Shown here: one piece after another, positions 35,572 through 47,700 of the stretch
Position numbering within the stretch: position 1 is the stretch's first letter
Layout: each line of letters starts with the position of its first letter
Assembly: GCA_038093975.1 (NCBI GenBank)
Contig: JBBPTG010000011.1
Span: 62,001 to 126,000, forward strand
Direction: 5' to 3'
Length of the DNA stretch: 64,000 nucleotides
DNA from: Chalciporus piperatus
Taxonomy: Eukaryota > Basidiomycota > Agaricomycetes > Boletales > Boletaceae
Made by a program: the position numbers and the translations under genes
The notes under the pieces: generated by a model
Seen by the model: only the letters and a program-made list of their open reading frames with translations
Databases searched by the model: none
What the model was told of the DNA's origin: nothing

Positions 35572-36811
35572 AGTAACCCTGATTGGTATTGTTGCGGGGA
35601 AGAGGCAGAATGGTTGCGAAAGGAAGGCTGGGGGAGAAGGAGAGTGGGGAAAGGAAAGACTGTCTTGGCTCTGGACGAAGAAGCTTGGAGGGAAGATTTT
35701 CGGATGGGAGACAACCAAAGTCCGCTCAACAACAACCAATGCAACTGGCAAATGATGTGTTGACAGCTGTTCCCCTGGCTATTATTGTTGCCAATACCAA
35801 CAGGGAAGTAACCACGATTCGAACGTTTACTCATACTCACTTGGCTACTAGGTCCAGGCTCAAGCGTGCTGTACACTCTCGACCCTTTGATAAACAGGTT
35901 CGGGGGACACAATGTTCACGCATCACCCGATCCGAGTAGCATCCGAATTTGTCGCCACGTCATTCTGGCCCAGAAGCCCATCAGGATCAGATGCACGCGA
36001 AGAATAAACGCGTCGAGCCAAGACGGACCAAGTTGGCAACTCTTGTATGTGTCTTGTACGTACCTCTCGTAGGTTAGACGAGCTGTTATTACGCTGCGGC
36101 TTCCGGAGAGAATTGGTGTCGATCGTCAACAAAGACGATCCATGGAGAACAAGATTCAAGAATGAAGCTAGACTAGTACTCTAGAATTCGCTGGCCACGT
36201 TCATGCTGGCATCGCCGCAGTAGCAGAGAACGCAGTTTGTTGTGTCCCAGGGAGTGCATGGATTATATCGTAACTTACAAGGATTCAAAGTCCGCCATTC
36301 TCCGGGCAGTGTCTTTATTCTCACGGAAGCGCCAGTGTTGTTTCTCTTCCAAGTACTCCTCCTTCTTCCCTTTATCTTCTACTCGCTCTTATTTCCATCT
36401 CTCTTTCTCTCGTCTCAGCGCACCCTCGATCCCACCTCCTTCTGTCTCTGCTGGGTGAGTTCCGTCTTCTCTTTCGCTCAGTCCGCCTTCACCACAGCAT
36501 GTAACAACACTGAGCGCCTCGAGGGCACCACGTTCTTTCACCCCATGTTTAAAAACGACGTTCCATGCCACCTAATGACAGAAGGAGCCTTTGCGAAACG
36601 GCGAACCTTTCTCGTTCTTTAAGTAATTGTGCATCCGCATCGGCTTCCTTTCTCGCTGTGGGCCGTCAGCCACATTCCCATTACATCCCGTTAGCCACGC
36701 CATTGTCCACACCATTTCCACCCCTTAAATACTACTCTACCTCCCTCTCTTGTCTTTCATTTTACTGATCCTCCCTCTTTTGTCTCTCTAGCGACCCCTT
36801 CATTTCCATCC
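35572..36811. promoter_or_regulatory. Divergent promoter region, chitin synthase and casein kinase
   Basis: This stretch of 1.24 kb has no convincing gene. From 36.3 kb on it is pyrimidine-rich on the plus strand (many CTTC/TCTCT runs). A CTTAAATACT element lies near 36725, about 90 bases before the kinase start. CT-rich tracts are usual just upstream of strongly expressed basidiomycete genes. The first half has nothing I recognise. Confidence 0.45.
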
Positions 36812-38088
36812 ATGGCAGAAACCCCCGCTCACAGACTTGACCTCCGAGTTGGTGGCAAGTACAGACTCGGCAAGAAGATCGGCTCAGGTTCCTTTGGTCA
36901 GTAGGCGACTTTCCTCGGTACCATTTGATCTTGACCATGCCACAGGTGACATTTACCTTGGAATCAACATCATCTCTGGCGAAGAGGTTGCCATCAAGCT
37001 CGAGTCAGTCAAAGCCAAGCACCCCCAGCTTGAGTATGAATCCAAGGTCTACAAGACTCTCGCAGGCGGCGTGGGAGTACCCTTTGTCAGATGGTTCGGA
37101 ACCGAGTGCGACTACAACGCCATGGTTTTGGATCTTTTAGGCCCCTCGCTCGAAGACCTTTTCAACTTCTGCAACCGCAAGTTCAGCCTGAAAACTGTTC
37201 TACTGCTCGCTGACCAGCTGGTAAGCGCTCGTCGTGTTCCCACCCATCGCTGCGTCGATTGTTTACTTGGATCACTCCAGATCTCTCGCATCGAGTACAT
37301 TCACTCCCGGAACTTTATCCATCGTGACATCAAGCCTGACAACTTCTTGATGGGGATCGGGAAACGAGGCAACCAAGTCAACGTGATCGACTTCGGCTTG
37401 GCTAAGAAGTTCCGTGACCCGAAGACCCATCTTCATATTCCTTACAGGGAGAACAAGAACCTTACTGGCACTGCTCGTTACACATCCATCAATACGCATC
37501 TCGGTGTCGAGCAGGCTCGCCGTGACGACTTGGAGTCCCTTGCTTATGTACTCATGTACTTCCTTCGTGGTGCCCTCCCCTGGCAGGGACTCAAGGCTGC
37601 CACCAAGAAGCAGAAGTACGACCGCATAATGGAGAAGAAGATGACTACTCCTACAGACCTCTTGTGCCGCGGATTCCCCAACGAGTTCGGGATCTTCCTC
37701 AATTACACACGTGCCCTTCGTTTCGATGATAAACCGGACTACTCGTACCTCCGCAAGCTCTTCCGTGACCTCTTCGTTCGTGAAGGGTTCCAATATGACT
37801 ACGTCTTCGATTGGAGTGTCCAGCGCGGTGCACCTGACGATGGCAGCACTGGCACCAGTCAGAAGGCTACTGCTGCTCGGCGCAAGGTCGTCCAGGAAGA
37901 AGAGGAGCATCGCGCGAGTGACAGGATGTAGGTGCCGAAACACGTTTCCTTTGTTGCGCGTTAGTCTTGCTAATACTTTTTGGTACAGGCTTCGCTCACA
38001 CACTCGCCAGGCACAGCAAGCCAATGCTCCTGGTGCGGTGGGGCAGCAACGTGGTGCAACTCGTGGCAGGGAGGGCGATATCTGGTAA
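36812..38088 (+). CDS. Casein kinase 1 (Hrr25/Hhp1, delta/epsilon type)
   Basis: This monomeric Ser/Thr kinase acts in DNA repair, vesicle traffic, ribosome maturation and clock-like processes. Four exons (36812-36896, 36946-37220, 37281-37927, 37989-38088) give 368 residues. Kinase motifs in order: [15 protein letters not shown] (P-loop), VAIKLE (catalytic Lys), [14 protein letters not shown] (catalytic loop), VIDFGLAKK (DFG), the CK1-specific [17 protein letters not shown] in place of APE, and [15 protein letters not shown]. The stretch [18 protein letters not shown] is the CK1 nuclear-localisation and substrate-binding region. The C-terminal tail is short (70 residues), Gln/Arg-rich, with no Cys for lipid attachment, so it is of the nuclear/cytosolic delta/epsilon class rather than the Yck type. 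Confidence 0.95.
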
Positions 38089-40099
38089 ACGCATGAATTC
38101 CCATATTTTTCTCATTCGAACGGGGCACGTCCCGAGCGCGACCGAGATTGGGGGCGGAGGGAAGTTGCAGAGGGTTCTCGGTCGCTGTTGGATATCGTTT
38201 CATAGATGGTCAGTCGCAGGAATGCGAGTCCAGTAGGAAGCTAGGGAGCGGGTGGGAAACGTTCGGGCACGTCAGGATGAAGAACACATCGTCATGCCGC
38301 ATATACGCCTAGCGCATCAACCTAAACTTTATGCGCGCCAACTACACCTGCTCTAGATCGCTTTGCAGTTCAACCCAACGACCGCCCCACCATCGATGAA
38401 GTTGTTGCCTCACCCTATGTATAGTACGGACGCTTTTTTCCTTTCACGTCATTTCGATCTCCTCACAGCCTTGGTTGGAGGAGAGAGGGTGGCTGCCTCA
38501 TCCTTCTCACATACGCATCACTTACCACTAGCGCCGTTTATCCATCCTTACAGATTGGTCCTTTCAGTGTTGGATTCTAATCTTCTCTCCTCAGTACTGT
38601 TAACATGACTTAGTACATGTTTCATTCTTCCTCCATTTTTACTGGATGCGCTCCTTTCCCCTCTTCACCATTTTCATGTCTGGCTCTAATTTCCGTCATT
38701 TGTGGTCCTTTCATCTTCCCTCTATTCGGAGTAATAATTCCGTGGAGGTGCCAGATGGAAGAGGGCTCCAAGTCTGGAGGAGCGGTGTTGATACATTGGG
38801 AGGTTGTATGTATAACTGTTACGAAAACCTATGATCATCTTTACAATCGAGTTGTTTCCATCGAAGATAGACAGGCTACTGCTGGAAGCAGTTTCGACAA
38901 CGTAACCCTGCCAAGTTGCACGGGCTCAAAACTCAGAACTACATCTCCTAGTAACATCCGAAAATTGAAATTCTATGACTGTCAATCCGTAGCTGCTCGC
39001 TAGTCTCGACCCAGACGTTTTGGTCAACGCTCCGGGAGCTTCCGGTGACCAAGGAACGCGGGAGTTTGCGACCTCTTCCTAGAGCGGGACTAGCTGCTCG
39101 CAGCCTGAAATTGATCTCAACAAACTTGGAAGCGGTCTCTCGGGAGCACTGCGAGTGACAAAATCTCTGTTGCGAGTATGCTACATACTTGACTAGTAAC
39201 ATACGTGCTTGAAACGCGAGGTTCCAAGACATTCGACCTGGGGTAATTGATTTGTGGTGCTCAAAGGCAAAGCACAAAACTTCTTCAATCACATATCGGC
39301 ACATGTGCAGCATCCACGACCCTTGCAAGCAATGCCACGGGAGCACGACCATCGTATGAAGGAAGCCTGAATTCTGCAATAACCTAACGAGCCAAGCTGC
39401 GGTCGGGTCAGACATTTGCATGGAGAGCCAAATACTCGAGGAATGTTTCACGTACGAACACGTTAGAGCATAAAATGCTCCTGCCTGCTCCTGAAAAGCG
39501 AGACCGAGACGACCGATGATCGACGATCAGGCTGGATAAACGGAACCAACTAAAAATGGATTCAGGCGTTGACGGTCGGGCTTCGCCACAGAAGTTGTAA
39601 GGAGTCAAACGTACCTCCAGGTGCAAACGCGACTGAAGAAAGAACCTTCGTCAAACTTCTTCATACCGCGTACGGTGCGAAAAAATTATCGAGATATCGC
39701 CGCAGCCCGAACTGTAGAGAGAATTAGTAGATGTAGCCATGATAGATGGCTAGAGAATGTCCTCACTGTTAGATCCTACTCGGATCCGACATCGAGTACG
39801 GGGGTTACCCAGTGGTTCCCGAGGGAAAGACAAGAGAGGACTCGACGTTAAGAAGGCTCCAAGACTGGCTTCAGGGCCGGCCCTGCCATTTCCGGTTCTG
39901 AAGCCCTCATAGACCCACAAGACAGTCCGTCGGGTCCAGGAACTGTCTTCAAACACCCGGCTCTTAGGTCTGCCTATCATAGCCACCGATGGGCGTCTCC
40001 TTGGCTGTATCAGAAAAACTCAATAAACGACTCGAAAATTACACGATCCTAGTAAGAATGCTGAAACATCAATATAAAGATAGAAGCCCCTGCCGTGAA
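38089..40099. other. Gene-poor stretch, 2 kb
   Basis: The longest frames (minus 38948-39451, minus 39408-39626, plus 39621-39851) have poor codon texture, overlap one another, and match no family I know. There is no clear repeat, tRNA or transposon end. The part 38.3-38.75 kb is T/C-rich, as in a 3' flank. The rest may be decayed sequence. Confidence 0.4.
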
Positions 40100-41147
40100 C
40101 TATGCCGCTACGTTCGAAGCTTCTGTTTGTCTGGTCCATTTCGACTCGTTGATCCCCCATTCCACTTTCGCGATCGTGAAATTGAACGCGGCGATCGTCA
40201 ATCCATGAGGTGAGCGGATGTGCGACTGCCAGCCTTCAGGAAGACGTTCTTCCAGGAGGAAAGCTTTGAGATCTGCCACGCGTCCACCAAAAGCAACCCA
40301 GAGTGTAGATGCACTGAAGAGCGATGGCGATATTAACGTGAGACGGAACTCCCCAGGAGAAGCGGTCGTGGAACATACTTTGTACTGCCGAACATCTTGT
40401 GTACGAAAGCGAGCGTAAACTCTGAGTTTGTCGCCCGAGCTTCAGCGCGACGTTTGCCAGACATTTTCGACAAGTCCCGTGTGGTGAGAATCGCGTTTCC
40501 TGCTTCATCCCTTCCAGAAGCCATGTCCAGCATTTCCGTGATGAAGTTAGTGTCTTTGACGGATTGATCATGTTGAATCGCCGTGTCAAATCCTACCATT
40601 AGCAGGGTCATTTGATTAGAATCATCAGATTGTCCGGGCAAGTTCAAGCGAAGGATACTCACGAGTCAAGGACGCATCATGCTCGATTCCATTGTGAAGG
40701 TCCAGTTCTTGTAGGTCAAACGTATCTTTGCTGTAACTCCTGTTAAGCATACGTGCCGCAAAGTGCGGAACAAAGGAGCAGAAGGTAGAAGAGAAGTTAT
40801 AAGTTGTGCGGATTTGAGAACTAAGCTCGGTGAACTTGACACCGCGCCCATTCCGCGCAATGATGCCTAGGTAACAAACGGCGACAGGTCAGTGATCGAC
40901 GCTGAAACACGTACGTAGACATACCGTGGTTGGCCATAGCATTCAAGGCGGGGCACGAGCATCGACTATCACCCTCCTGAGGGGGTTTGTATTCGGGCCA
41001 AAGTCCGCCATAACCAGGATGTCCTGGTGGAGTTACTCGTCCGACAGGCAATTTGAATCGGAGTTGATTCAGTAACGCCAAGATCAAATCCCAGAACAAA
41101 ACACCGCCGACATACGCCACGGTAGCAAGAGCACTAAGAGGGTTCAT
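40100..41147 (-). CDS. Heme-thiolate peroxidase (chloroperoxidase/peroxygenase family)
   Basis: Fungal heme-thiolate peroxidases oxidise or oxygenate organic substrates with hydrogen peroxide. Exon one begins at 41147 and codes an N-terminal hydrophobic segment (VAYVGGVLFWDLILALL), a signal anchor. It is followed by the heme-binding block CSCPALNAMANHG, whose Cys-Pro supplies the thiolate ligand, and then IIARNGRGVKFTEL in the next exon. The distal acid-base region is NGIEHDASL (EHD motif, Glu as catalytic base). DTNFITEMLDMA and ASTLWVAFGGRVADLKAFLL complete the usual layout. The end is ...TEASNVAA at 40100. Four exons and about 290 residues put it in the short family of heme-thiolate peroxidases. 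All catalytic residues I can check are present. The substrate cannot be deduced. Confidence 0.92.
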
Positions 41148-41382
41148 CCTCACAAGGTATTCGGACGAATTGCTGCTGCATCATGGCTTTTATAGGACAC
41201 AGGTCGCACGAATAGAATGTGGGCGTTCGGTTGACGGGTCTTTCGTAATTCTCTTGAAACAAGTAAGGCAACTGTTGAACCTGAGGTCCTGAGGCGACGG
41301 AGCCGAGAGCAGTCCGTAATCAAGTGTTCTGAGGTGTTCTGGCGACGTCTGGCGCAGGCAGGCAGTGTAAACTGAATTGCGA

Positions 41383-43000
41383 TTAGACCCAGCTAACAAT
41401 CTCTGACGTTCCTATCCAAAACGGTCTTAGGGCCACTGGTAAATTAAGGCCTAGTACCTTCCCCTTTTCGTCAAAGTGCGCTCCGTTTTCCAGCAGTGCG
41501 ACGATGAGTCGTGGGATAGCGGCTGCAGTGCCGTTAAGGGTGTGCGCAAATGGGACAGCCACTTGTGCTTGGGCGGGTGAATTGTCAGAAGTTGACAAGG
41601 GGGCTCTGGATGATGTGGAACGCCGGTATCGGATGTGGAGACGTCGCGTCTGGTAATCCGTGCAATTGGAAGCGGACGAGATTTCTCCCCAGGAGCCTCT
41701 ACCAGGCATCCACGCTTCCATGTCGTACTTCCTGTAAGCGCTTGCCCCGAGCTCCTCTGTGGGCATGTCCAAAACGCTGGAAACGCAAGTAAATGAGATT
41801 GTGAGCCCCGGGGTCCCTCATGTCGGTCTTACCGGAACGGGAAGTTCAAAGACTCGAATATCTCCGTTTGGATTTTCCGAATTTCTTCAAGGTGTTGCGC
41901 GCTCGAGTCTTCCTCGCTTACAATGAACAGCTCGACTTTCGTGAATTGATGGACGCGGTATAGGCCACGAGTGTCGGCGCCGCGAGAACCAGCCTCAGCT
42001 CTGAATGAACGACCGAGTCCGACTACTTTCGCGGGCAGCGTATTTTCCGGGAAGATCTTGTTCGCGAACAGACCAGCGAGCGGAATTTCAGCCGTACCAG
42101 AGAGTACGAGTTCTGGTGAAGTGTCCGAGATCTGATATGTCTGAGAGGCAGCGTTCTCAGTGTTCTGATCCCTCGGCTGGAATCCGCACCGTAGGGCTAC
42201 GTCTCCGCGAACGACATCAGGAGTGATCACGAACTGGAAGCCATGCTTGAGGGCAACCGAGATAGCATAGTTTGTGAGAGCAGTCTCGAGTAAAGCAGCT
42301 TCTTTGAGCAGATAGTACCATGATGACCCTGTGACGACCGCACCAGCCTCGAAATCGAAAAGCCCCAGAGCACGCCCAATCGCAACATGACCACGCTCAG
42401 CGCTAGGGGGAGTAACAGGAGGACCATGTGTTGACAGAATCGTGGCGGCATCTTCTGGGCCAATAGGAACTTCTGGATTGGTATCGTTTGGAAGATGTAA
42501 TGCGAGCCCAAGAAGCTCTTCCTCGATGGCAGCTAATTTCTCCTCAAGAAGTAAGATCTCGGCCTTCAAAGCTTTGGCTTCAGCGAGTACAGGCTGCATT
42601 TCTGTTGGGTCCTTGATTGTGCGAATGCGATTCCCGAGAAGAGATTGTGTGTGTCGCTTGAAGTCAAGTTGACCAGAAATCTCCTTCTGTTCTGCGTAGG
42701 AGCGGGCGATGGATTGCAACGCACCGACCGGCAGGGGAAATTTTCGGTTGAAAGCATTATGTGACTTGTAAACTATAGAATCTGTGATCGCCCGATAGTC
42801 AAGCCGAGGCTTGGGAAGGACGGCAGGGGTAGGCAGTGCATTCGCAGCATTCTTGGAAGCAAATCTCTTGCTCGTCGCTGCTATTGAAAGATCTTAGTGT
42901 ATGCGGTTTGTGAAGCCCAAGATGACCTACCTGTGTTGAAAATTGAGCTCAGCTGGCCACGACGGCAAGCACGAGAGACCAGTGGGGGTATCAAAGACAT
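41383..43000 (-). CDS. Seryl-tRNA synthetase, mitochondrial
   Basis: This class II synthetase charges tRNA-Ser with serine. The N terminus (MSLIPPLVSRACRRGQLSSI) is an Arg/Ser-rich, acid-free presequence, so a mitochondrial location is likely. It is spliced to ATSKRFASKNAANALPTP. The tRNA-binding coiled coil follows (about residues 85-165: SYAEQKEISGQLDF, KALKAEILLLEEKLAAIEEELL). The catalytic domain has motif 1 (FQFVITPDVVRGDVALRCGF), motif 2 (GLGRSFRAEAGSRGADTRGLYRVHQF, with the serine/ATP-binding Arg residues) and motif 3 (LNGTAAAIPRLIVALLENG). GTAEIPLAG is the usual serine-site TxE. The length is about 500 residues. An intron near 41780-41830 follows NFPFR. The gene is divergent from the RFC gene, with 88 bases between start codons. 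Confidence 0.93.
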
Positions 43001-43088
43001 ACGGTCAGCTTGGCAAAACGCGGGGAGTCACATCCGTCACACGCTGTCCAGTCACGCGTCGCGTCTTGAATGAGCCTCTCAGACAGCA
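43001..43088. promoter_or_regulatory. Compact bidirectional promoter with ACGCGT box
   Basis: Only 88 bases separate the start codons of the seryl-tRNA synthetase and RFC genes. The sequence ACGCGT at 43054-43059 (inside TCACGCGTCGCGTC) is the MluI cell-cycle box, the MBF target in yeasts, and lies 30 bases before the RFC start. Confidence 0.5.
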
Positions 43089-44531
43089 ATGGCCTCGACA
43101 TCAGCAAAAGGTAAAGCACCGGCGAACGGAAGAGCCATAACTACATACGAATTGCCTTGGTCAGTCTGTTACATATCTCAAGCAAAAATTCTTATTCCTT
43201 TTCAGGGTTGAAAAGTACAGACCACAAACGTTGGATGATGTCGTCGGCAATTCCGACACGATCGAGCGTTTGAAAGTCATAGCAAAGGACGGGAACTGCC
43301 CGCACATCATAATTTCGGTAAACTCATGATTCCCTCACGCTAGCTGTCCATCGTGACCCTTTGCTGGCAGGGCCTCCCTGGTATCGGTAAAACGACCAGC
43401 ATCCATTGCTTGGCACACCAATTGCTCGGAGACGCGTATAAAGAGGGTGTGCTAGAGTTGAATGCCTCTGATGAGAGGTCGGTGCATGACCGTTGATTCC
43501 TAACATAACTTACGACCCTCTTCTATAGAGGTATTGATGTCGTCCGAAACAAAATAAAGGCGTTCGCGCAGAAGAAAGTTACCCTACCTCCTGGAAGACA
43601 TAAAATTGTGATCCTAGACGAAGCTGATAGGTGGGGTTTTACCGATTAATGCAGGACTCATCTAGACGACCCCGTGATCAGCATGACAGGTGGCGCCCAG
43701 CAAGCCCTCCGCAGAACGATGGAAATTTACTCCAATACTACACGATTTTGTCTGGCCTGCAACATGTCAAGCAAGATCATAGAACCTATCCAGAGTCGTT
43801 GTGCCATCCTCCGCTACGCTAAGCTAAGAGATACCGAGATTCTGAAACGACTACTAGAGATATGTCAGATGGAAAAGGTGACCTTATCCTTGTCAACCGC
43901 TTTCACTGCGTATTTAGCCCCCAATCAATAGGTTGAATACAATGATGACGGCTTGACCGCGCTCATTTTCACGAGCGAAGGTGACATGCGGCAAGCCATC
44001 AACAACCTGCAATCCACGCATTCTGGCTTTGGCTTCGTGTCGGGCGAGAATGTGTTCAAAGTTTGCGACCAGCCTCATCCAGTGATCGTCCAAAGTATCA
44101 TTCGCGCGTGCATAAAAGGCGATATCAACGGTGCAATGGAAAAATTGAATGAACTCTGGGAACAAGGTTACAGTGCGGTCGATATTGTTATCACCATCTT
44201 CCGAGTAACAAAGACTTTCGACGAGTAAGTACAATTTCATGTCTGAAGTATGCCACTAATTCTTCATCTAGACTTCCTGAGTACACGAAGTTGGAGTATA
44301 TCAAGGTATTTTGTGATTCTCGGTCTCTTCATTATACTTAGGCCATCTTTCAGGAAATTGGATTCACGCACATGCGGATACTGGAAGGAGTTGCCACCAT
44401 CATCCAGCTTGGTGGCCTTGTGGCTCGGTTGTGCAAACTTGTGCGTCCCTCATACTAACTGTTGTGAAGTGCCTGGGCTAAGATCTTTGGGCGAGAAACA
44501 GAACATGAATCCAGAACTCTTCCAGATATGA
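43089..44531 (+). CDS. RFC4: Replication factor C subunit Rfc4 (human RFC2)
   Basis: This is a small AAA+ subunit of the clamp loader that opens PCNA and sets it on primed DNA. The protein begins [19 protein letters not shown], then RFC box II ([20 protein letters not shown]). Walker A is [10 protein letters not shown], Walker B with the DEAD box is [21 protein letters not shown], sensor 1 is [14 protein letters not shown], and the arginine-finger motif is SRCAILRY. The collar domain includes [20 protein letters not shown] and [16 protein letters not shown]. The last short exon codes NMNPELFQI to the stop at 44529-44531. The block NCPHIIISG and the order of the boxes place it as yeast Rfc4/human RFC2 rather than Rfc2, 3 or 5. 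Seven or more exons and about 350 residues. Confidence 0.94.
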
Positions 44532-44720
44532 TGTTCACCATGCTCTGTCGTTACGTTCACCCTCCGGTCATCCTCATGATATATCTACACGTTAATAGAC
44601 CGCACTTTTTACATGGACTGACACTCGCTGCCCATAGTAGAGTGACACAGCCACAGATTTGGTGGAATTTAGCTCTGTTGATCAAACTGCCTTTCACGGT
44701 GTTGCATTAGTTCAATCAGG

Positions 44721-47700
44721 ATGGCCACACCTGAAGAGCTGGGTACTGTTGTCTCGCAAATACTTAGCCCAGCCCGCGAAAATGCAGCGAGCTTGTTGGA
44801 AGAGATCGGCCTTGGGGCCATTCCATCCCGTGAACAAGTCCACCGAGAAATCGAAGCGAAGCTTCTGTCACCTCCAGACACTTTGCCAGACCACTGGTTA
44901 TCCACATATCAGATGTACGGCTTTCTTTCATCAGGCTATTTTGGATTCACTGTTGTTGGTGCAGACACTGGAAGACTGAACCACACATACCCCCCTTACT
45001 ATCATCCGAGCCTGCACCACCACCAACAAGTTTGAGCTTTGTACGCGCGGGTCTCGATGGGCGTGTTACAGGCTATGCCGAGGTCCGTATCTCGATCAGC
45101 AGACTCGCGTTCTCGGATCTAACAGCATGTAGATACCCAGCCCTCGTGTTGCAACAGCCTTGACATCGACTTCGATGGAGCGTGCGCCCGCACCGGCCAC
45201 CGCATTCGTCAGGGGAAAGTCCGGTTACGTCCCATTCAAACCCGGTGGCTTAGATGAAGTCCTTCTTTCTTCAACACAAAACGGCGTTTCGGAAGAATCC
45301 GTGAAAGGGTTGAGGACTATCCCTCCTGGCTTCTCGAGAGGACTTCGACTTCCTGGTGAAGAACCTGAAGATGAAGGTCTTACGGCTCTCGAAGAATCCT
45401 TCTCGACCGCAAATGGAGACTTGGTGGCTATCCTCGTAATGGTTCTTGATGAAGACTCTGATCATGCACGTTCAGGAGACGCACGCTGCAGAGGACCAAT
45501 ATCGCGAGTTCGACCTGTCTAACGGTGTTCCCTTGACCGAGGTGGACGAACTCTTGCCCATCACTGTAAGATTCATCTGTGATATATCTGCGGTTTCTTA
45601 AGTCTACGTTCAGAGGTCACATCTTCGACCAGCGAAGCGTCGCACGCAGCGCGCTAAAGTCACCAAGCGCGATTGGGCACATGTTGTCGATATCAACAAA
45701 CCGATGACCAACTTTCATGAACTTGTTCCGGAGATGGCACACAAGGTCAGTTTTCAAGAGCTGTAGCATCCGCAGTGACAGACAGCTACGATATAGTACC
45801 CGTTCGAGTTAGATGTTTTCCAGAAGGAAGCGGTCTATCACCTCGAGATGGGTGATTCTGTTTTTGTCGCCGCACACACGTCCGCCGGAAAGACGGTGGT
45901 GGCAGAATATGCAATCGCTCTGGCGGAGAAACACATGACTAGGTGTGTCTCATCGTCGCGTCTCATATTTCCATCTGCGAGCTTGACCACTCAAGAGCCA
46001 TCTATACGTCACCTATCAAAGCACTCTCCAACCAGAAGTTCCGTGATTTCAAGCAGACCTTCTCTTCTTCATCGGTTGGAATCTTGACCGGCGATGTACA
46101 AATCAATCCAGAAGCAAGTTGTTTGGTTATGACGACGGAGATTCTTCGAAGCATGTTATACAAAGGTGCAGATCTAATTCGCGACGTCGAATTCGTAATA
46201 TTCGATGAGGTACACTACGTGAATGACGCCGAGGTAATGCATATGAATTTCATTCGCGCCGCATTGGTAACATACTGATCGATCCGTACGGGACATTTTC
46301 AGCGGGGCGTGGTATGGGAAGAAGTCATTATCATGCTGCCCGATCATATCAGTATCATCCTTCTGTCCGCGACGGTACCGAACACGAGAGAATTCGCTGA
46401 CTGGGTCGGGTAAGCGTCCATCCGCGTTTCTTGTGGCGAACCAACCTCACGGAGAGTAGGCGTACTAAGAAGAAGGACATCTACGTCATTTCAACAGCGC
46501 AACGCCCAGTACCTCTGGAACATTACCTGTATGCTGGCAGGGATATGTTCAAGATCGTGAATTCACAGCGAAGATGGATCCCCGATGGGTAAAGCTTCCC
46601 TCATGAACTATTGCAATTAGTTTCACCTCATGTCTATTCTTAGATACAAGGATGCAGGTGATGCATTGAAGAGGAAGCAGGACAGGGAGCGAGAAGCAGC
46701 CGGGTTACCTCCGGTCCAAAGGGTTGGTGCGCGTGGTGGAGCAGCAGCAGCACGAGGACAACGAGGGGCTACACCTGCGCGTGGTGGTCAGCGAGGTGGC
46801 GCTCCGAATGGACCAGCACCGCGTGGTCGAGGAGGGGGACCCTCCAGGATTATCCATACGGGGGCTGACAAAAATCTCTATGTCCACCTTCTTGGCAATC
46901 TGCAGAAGAAAGGCCTGTTGCCAGTCGTGGTCTTCACATTCTCCAAGAAGCGATGCGAGGAAAACGCATCTACGTTGACAAATATTGATTTCTGCAATTC
47001 TGTCGAGAAGAGTGAAGTCCATGTCGCAGTGGAGAAGGCCCTTACCCGTTTGAAGGGTTGGTTTTGGAGTTTCGTCATTTGCCTCGTAGATTTACCAGCT
47101 TTTCAGGCTCGGACAAGAAATTGCCGCAGATCAGTAGGATGCGCGATATCCTTTCTCGTGGAATTGGAGTCCATCATGGTGGGCTTTTGCCAATCGTCAA
47201 AGAAGTAAGCATGACGCTCCAAGGCAGTGTCTAGACACTAACCTCGTCGCAGGTGGTCGAAATATTGTTTGCTCGAGGATTAGTCAAAGTCCTGTTTGCA
47301 ACGGAGACGTTTGCTATGGTAAGGAGAAACCAACGCTCTCTCTACGCTGGACTGAAGTGTAACGTCAGGGTGTCAACATGCCTGCGAGATGTGTAGTCTT
47401 CTCAAACATCCGAAAGCATGATGGCCGCAATTTCAGAGACATTTTGCCTGGAGAGTATACACAAATGGCTGGACGTGCTGGCCGTCGTGGCCTGGACACC
47501 ACTGGAACTGTTGTTATCGTCGCGGGTGATGAGCTACCTGACGTATGAGATCTCGGGAATTCCTTGTTATTTCTTCTGCTGACTGGGTTTTCAGCAAATA
47601 ACGTTGAACACAATGATTCTCGGAACACCGGCAAAGCTTCAGTCACAATTCCGCCTTACCTACAACATGATTCTCAACCTCCTGCGGGTAGAGGCTCTTC

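Noticed and set aside
34984..35912. Several open frames on both strands near the chitin synthase start
   Set aside because: They overlap the N-terminal exon of the chitin synthase in other frames and have no independent support.
37272..38024. Minus-strand open frame of 250 codons
   Set aside because: It is exactly antisense to the casein kinase exon; the kinase motifs on the plus strand are unambiguous, and the antisense frame is a by-product of codon bias.
38948..39451. Minus-strand frame of 168 codons as a possible gene
   Set aside because: Codon texture is poor, there is no splice context and no family resemblance.
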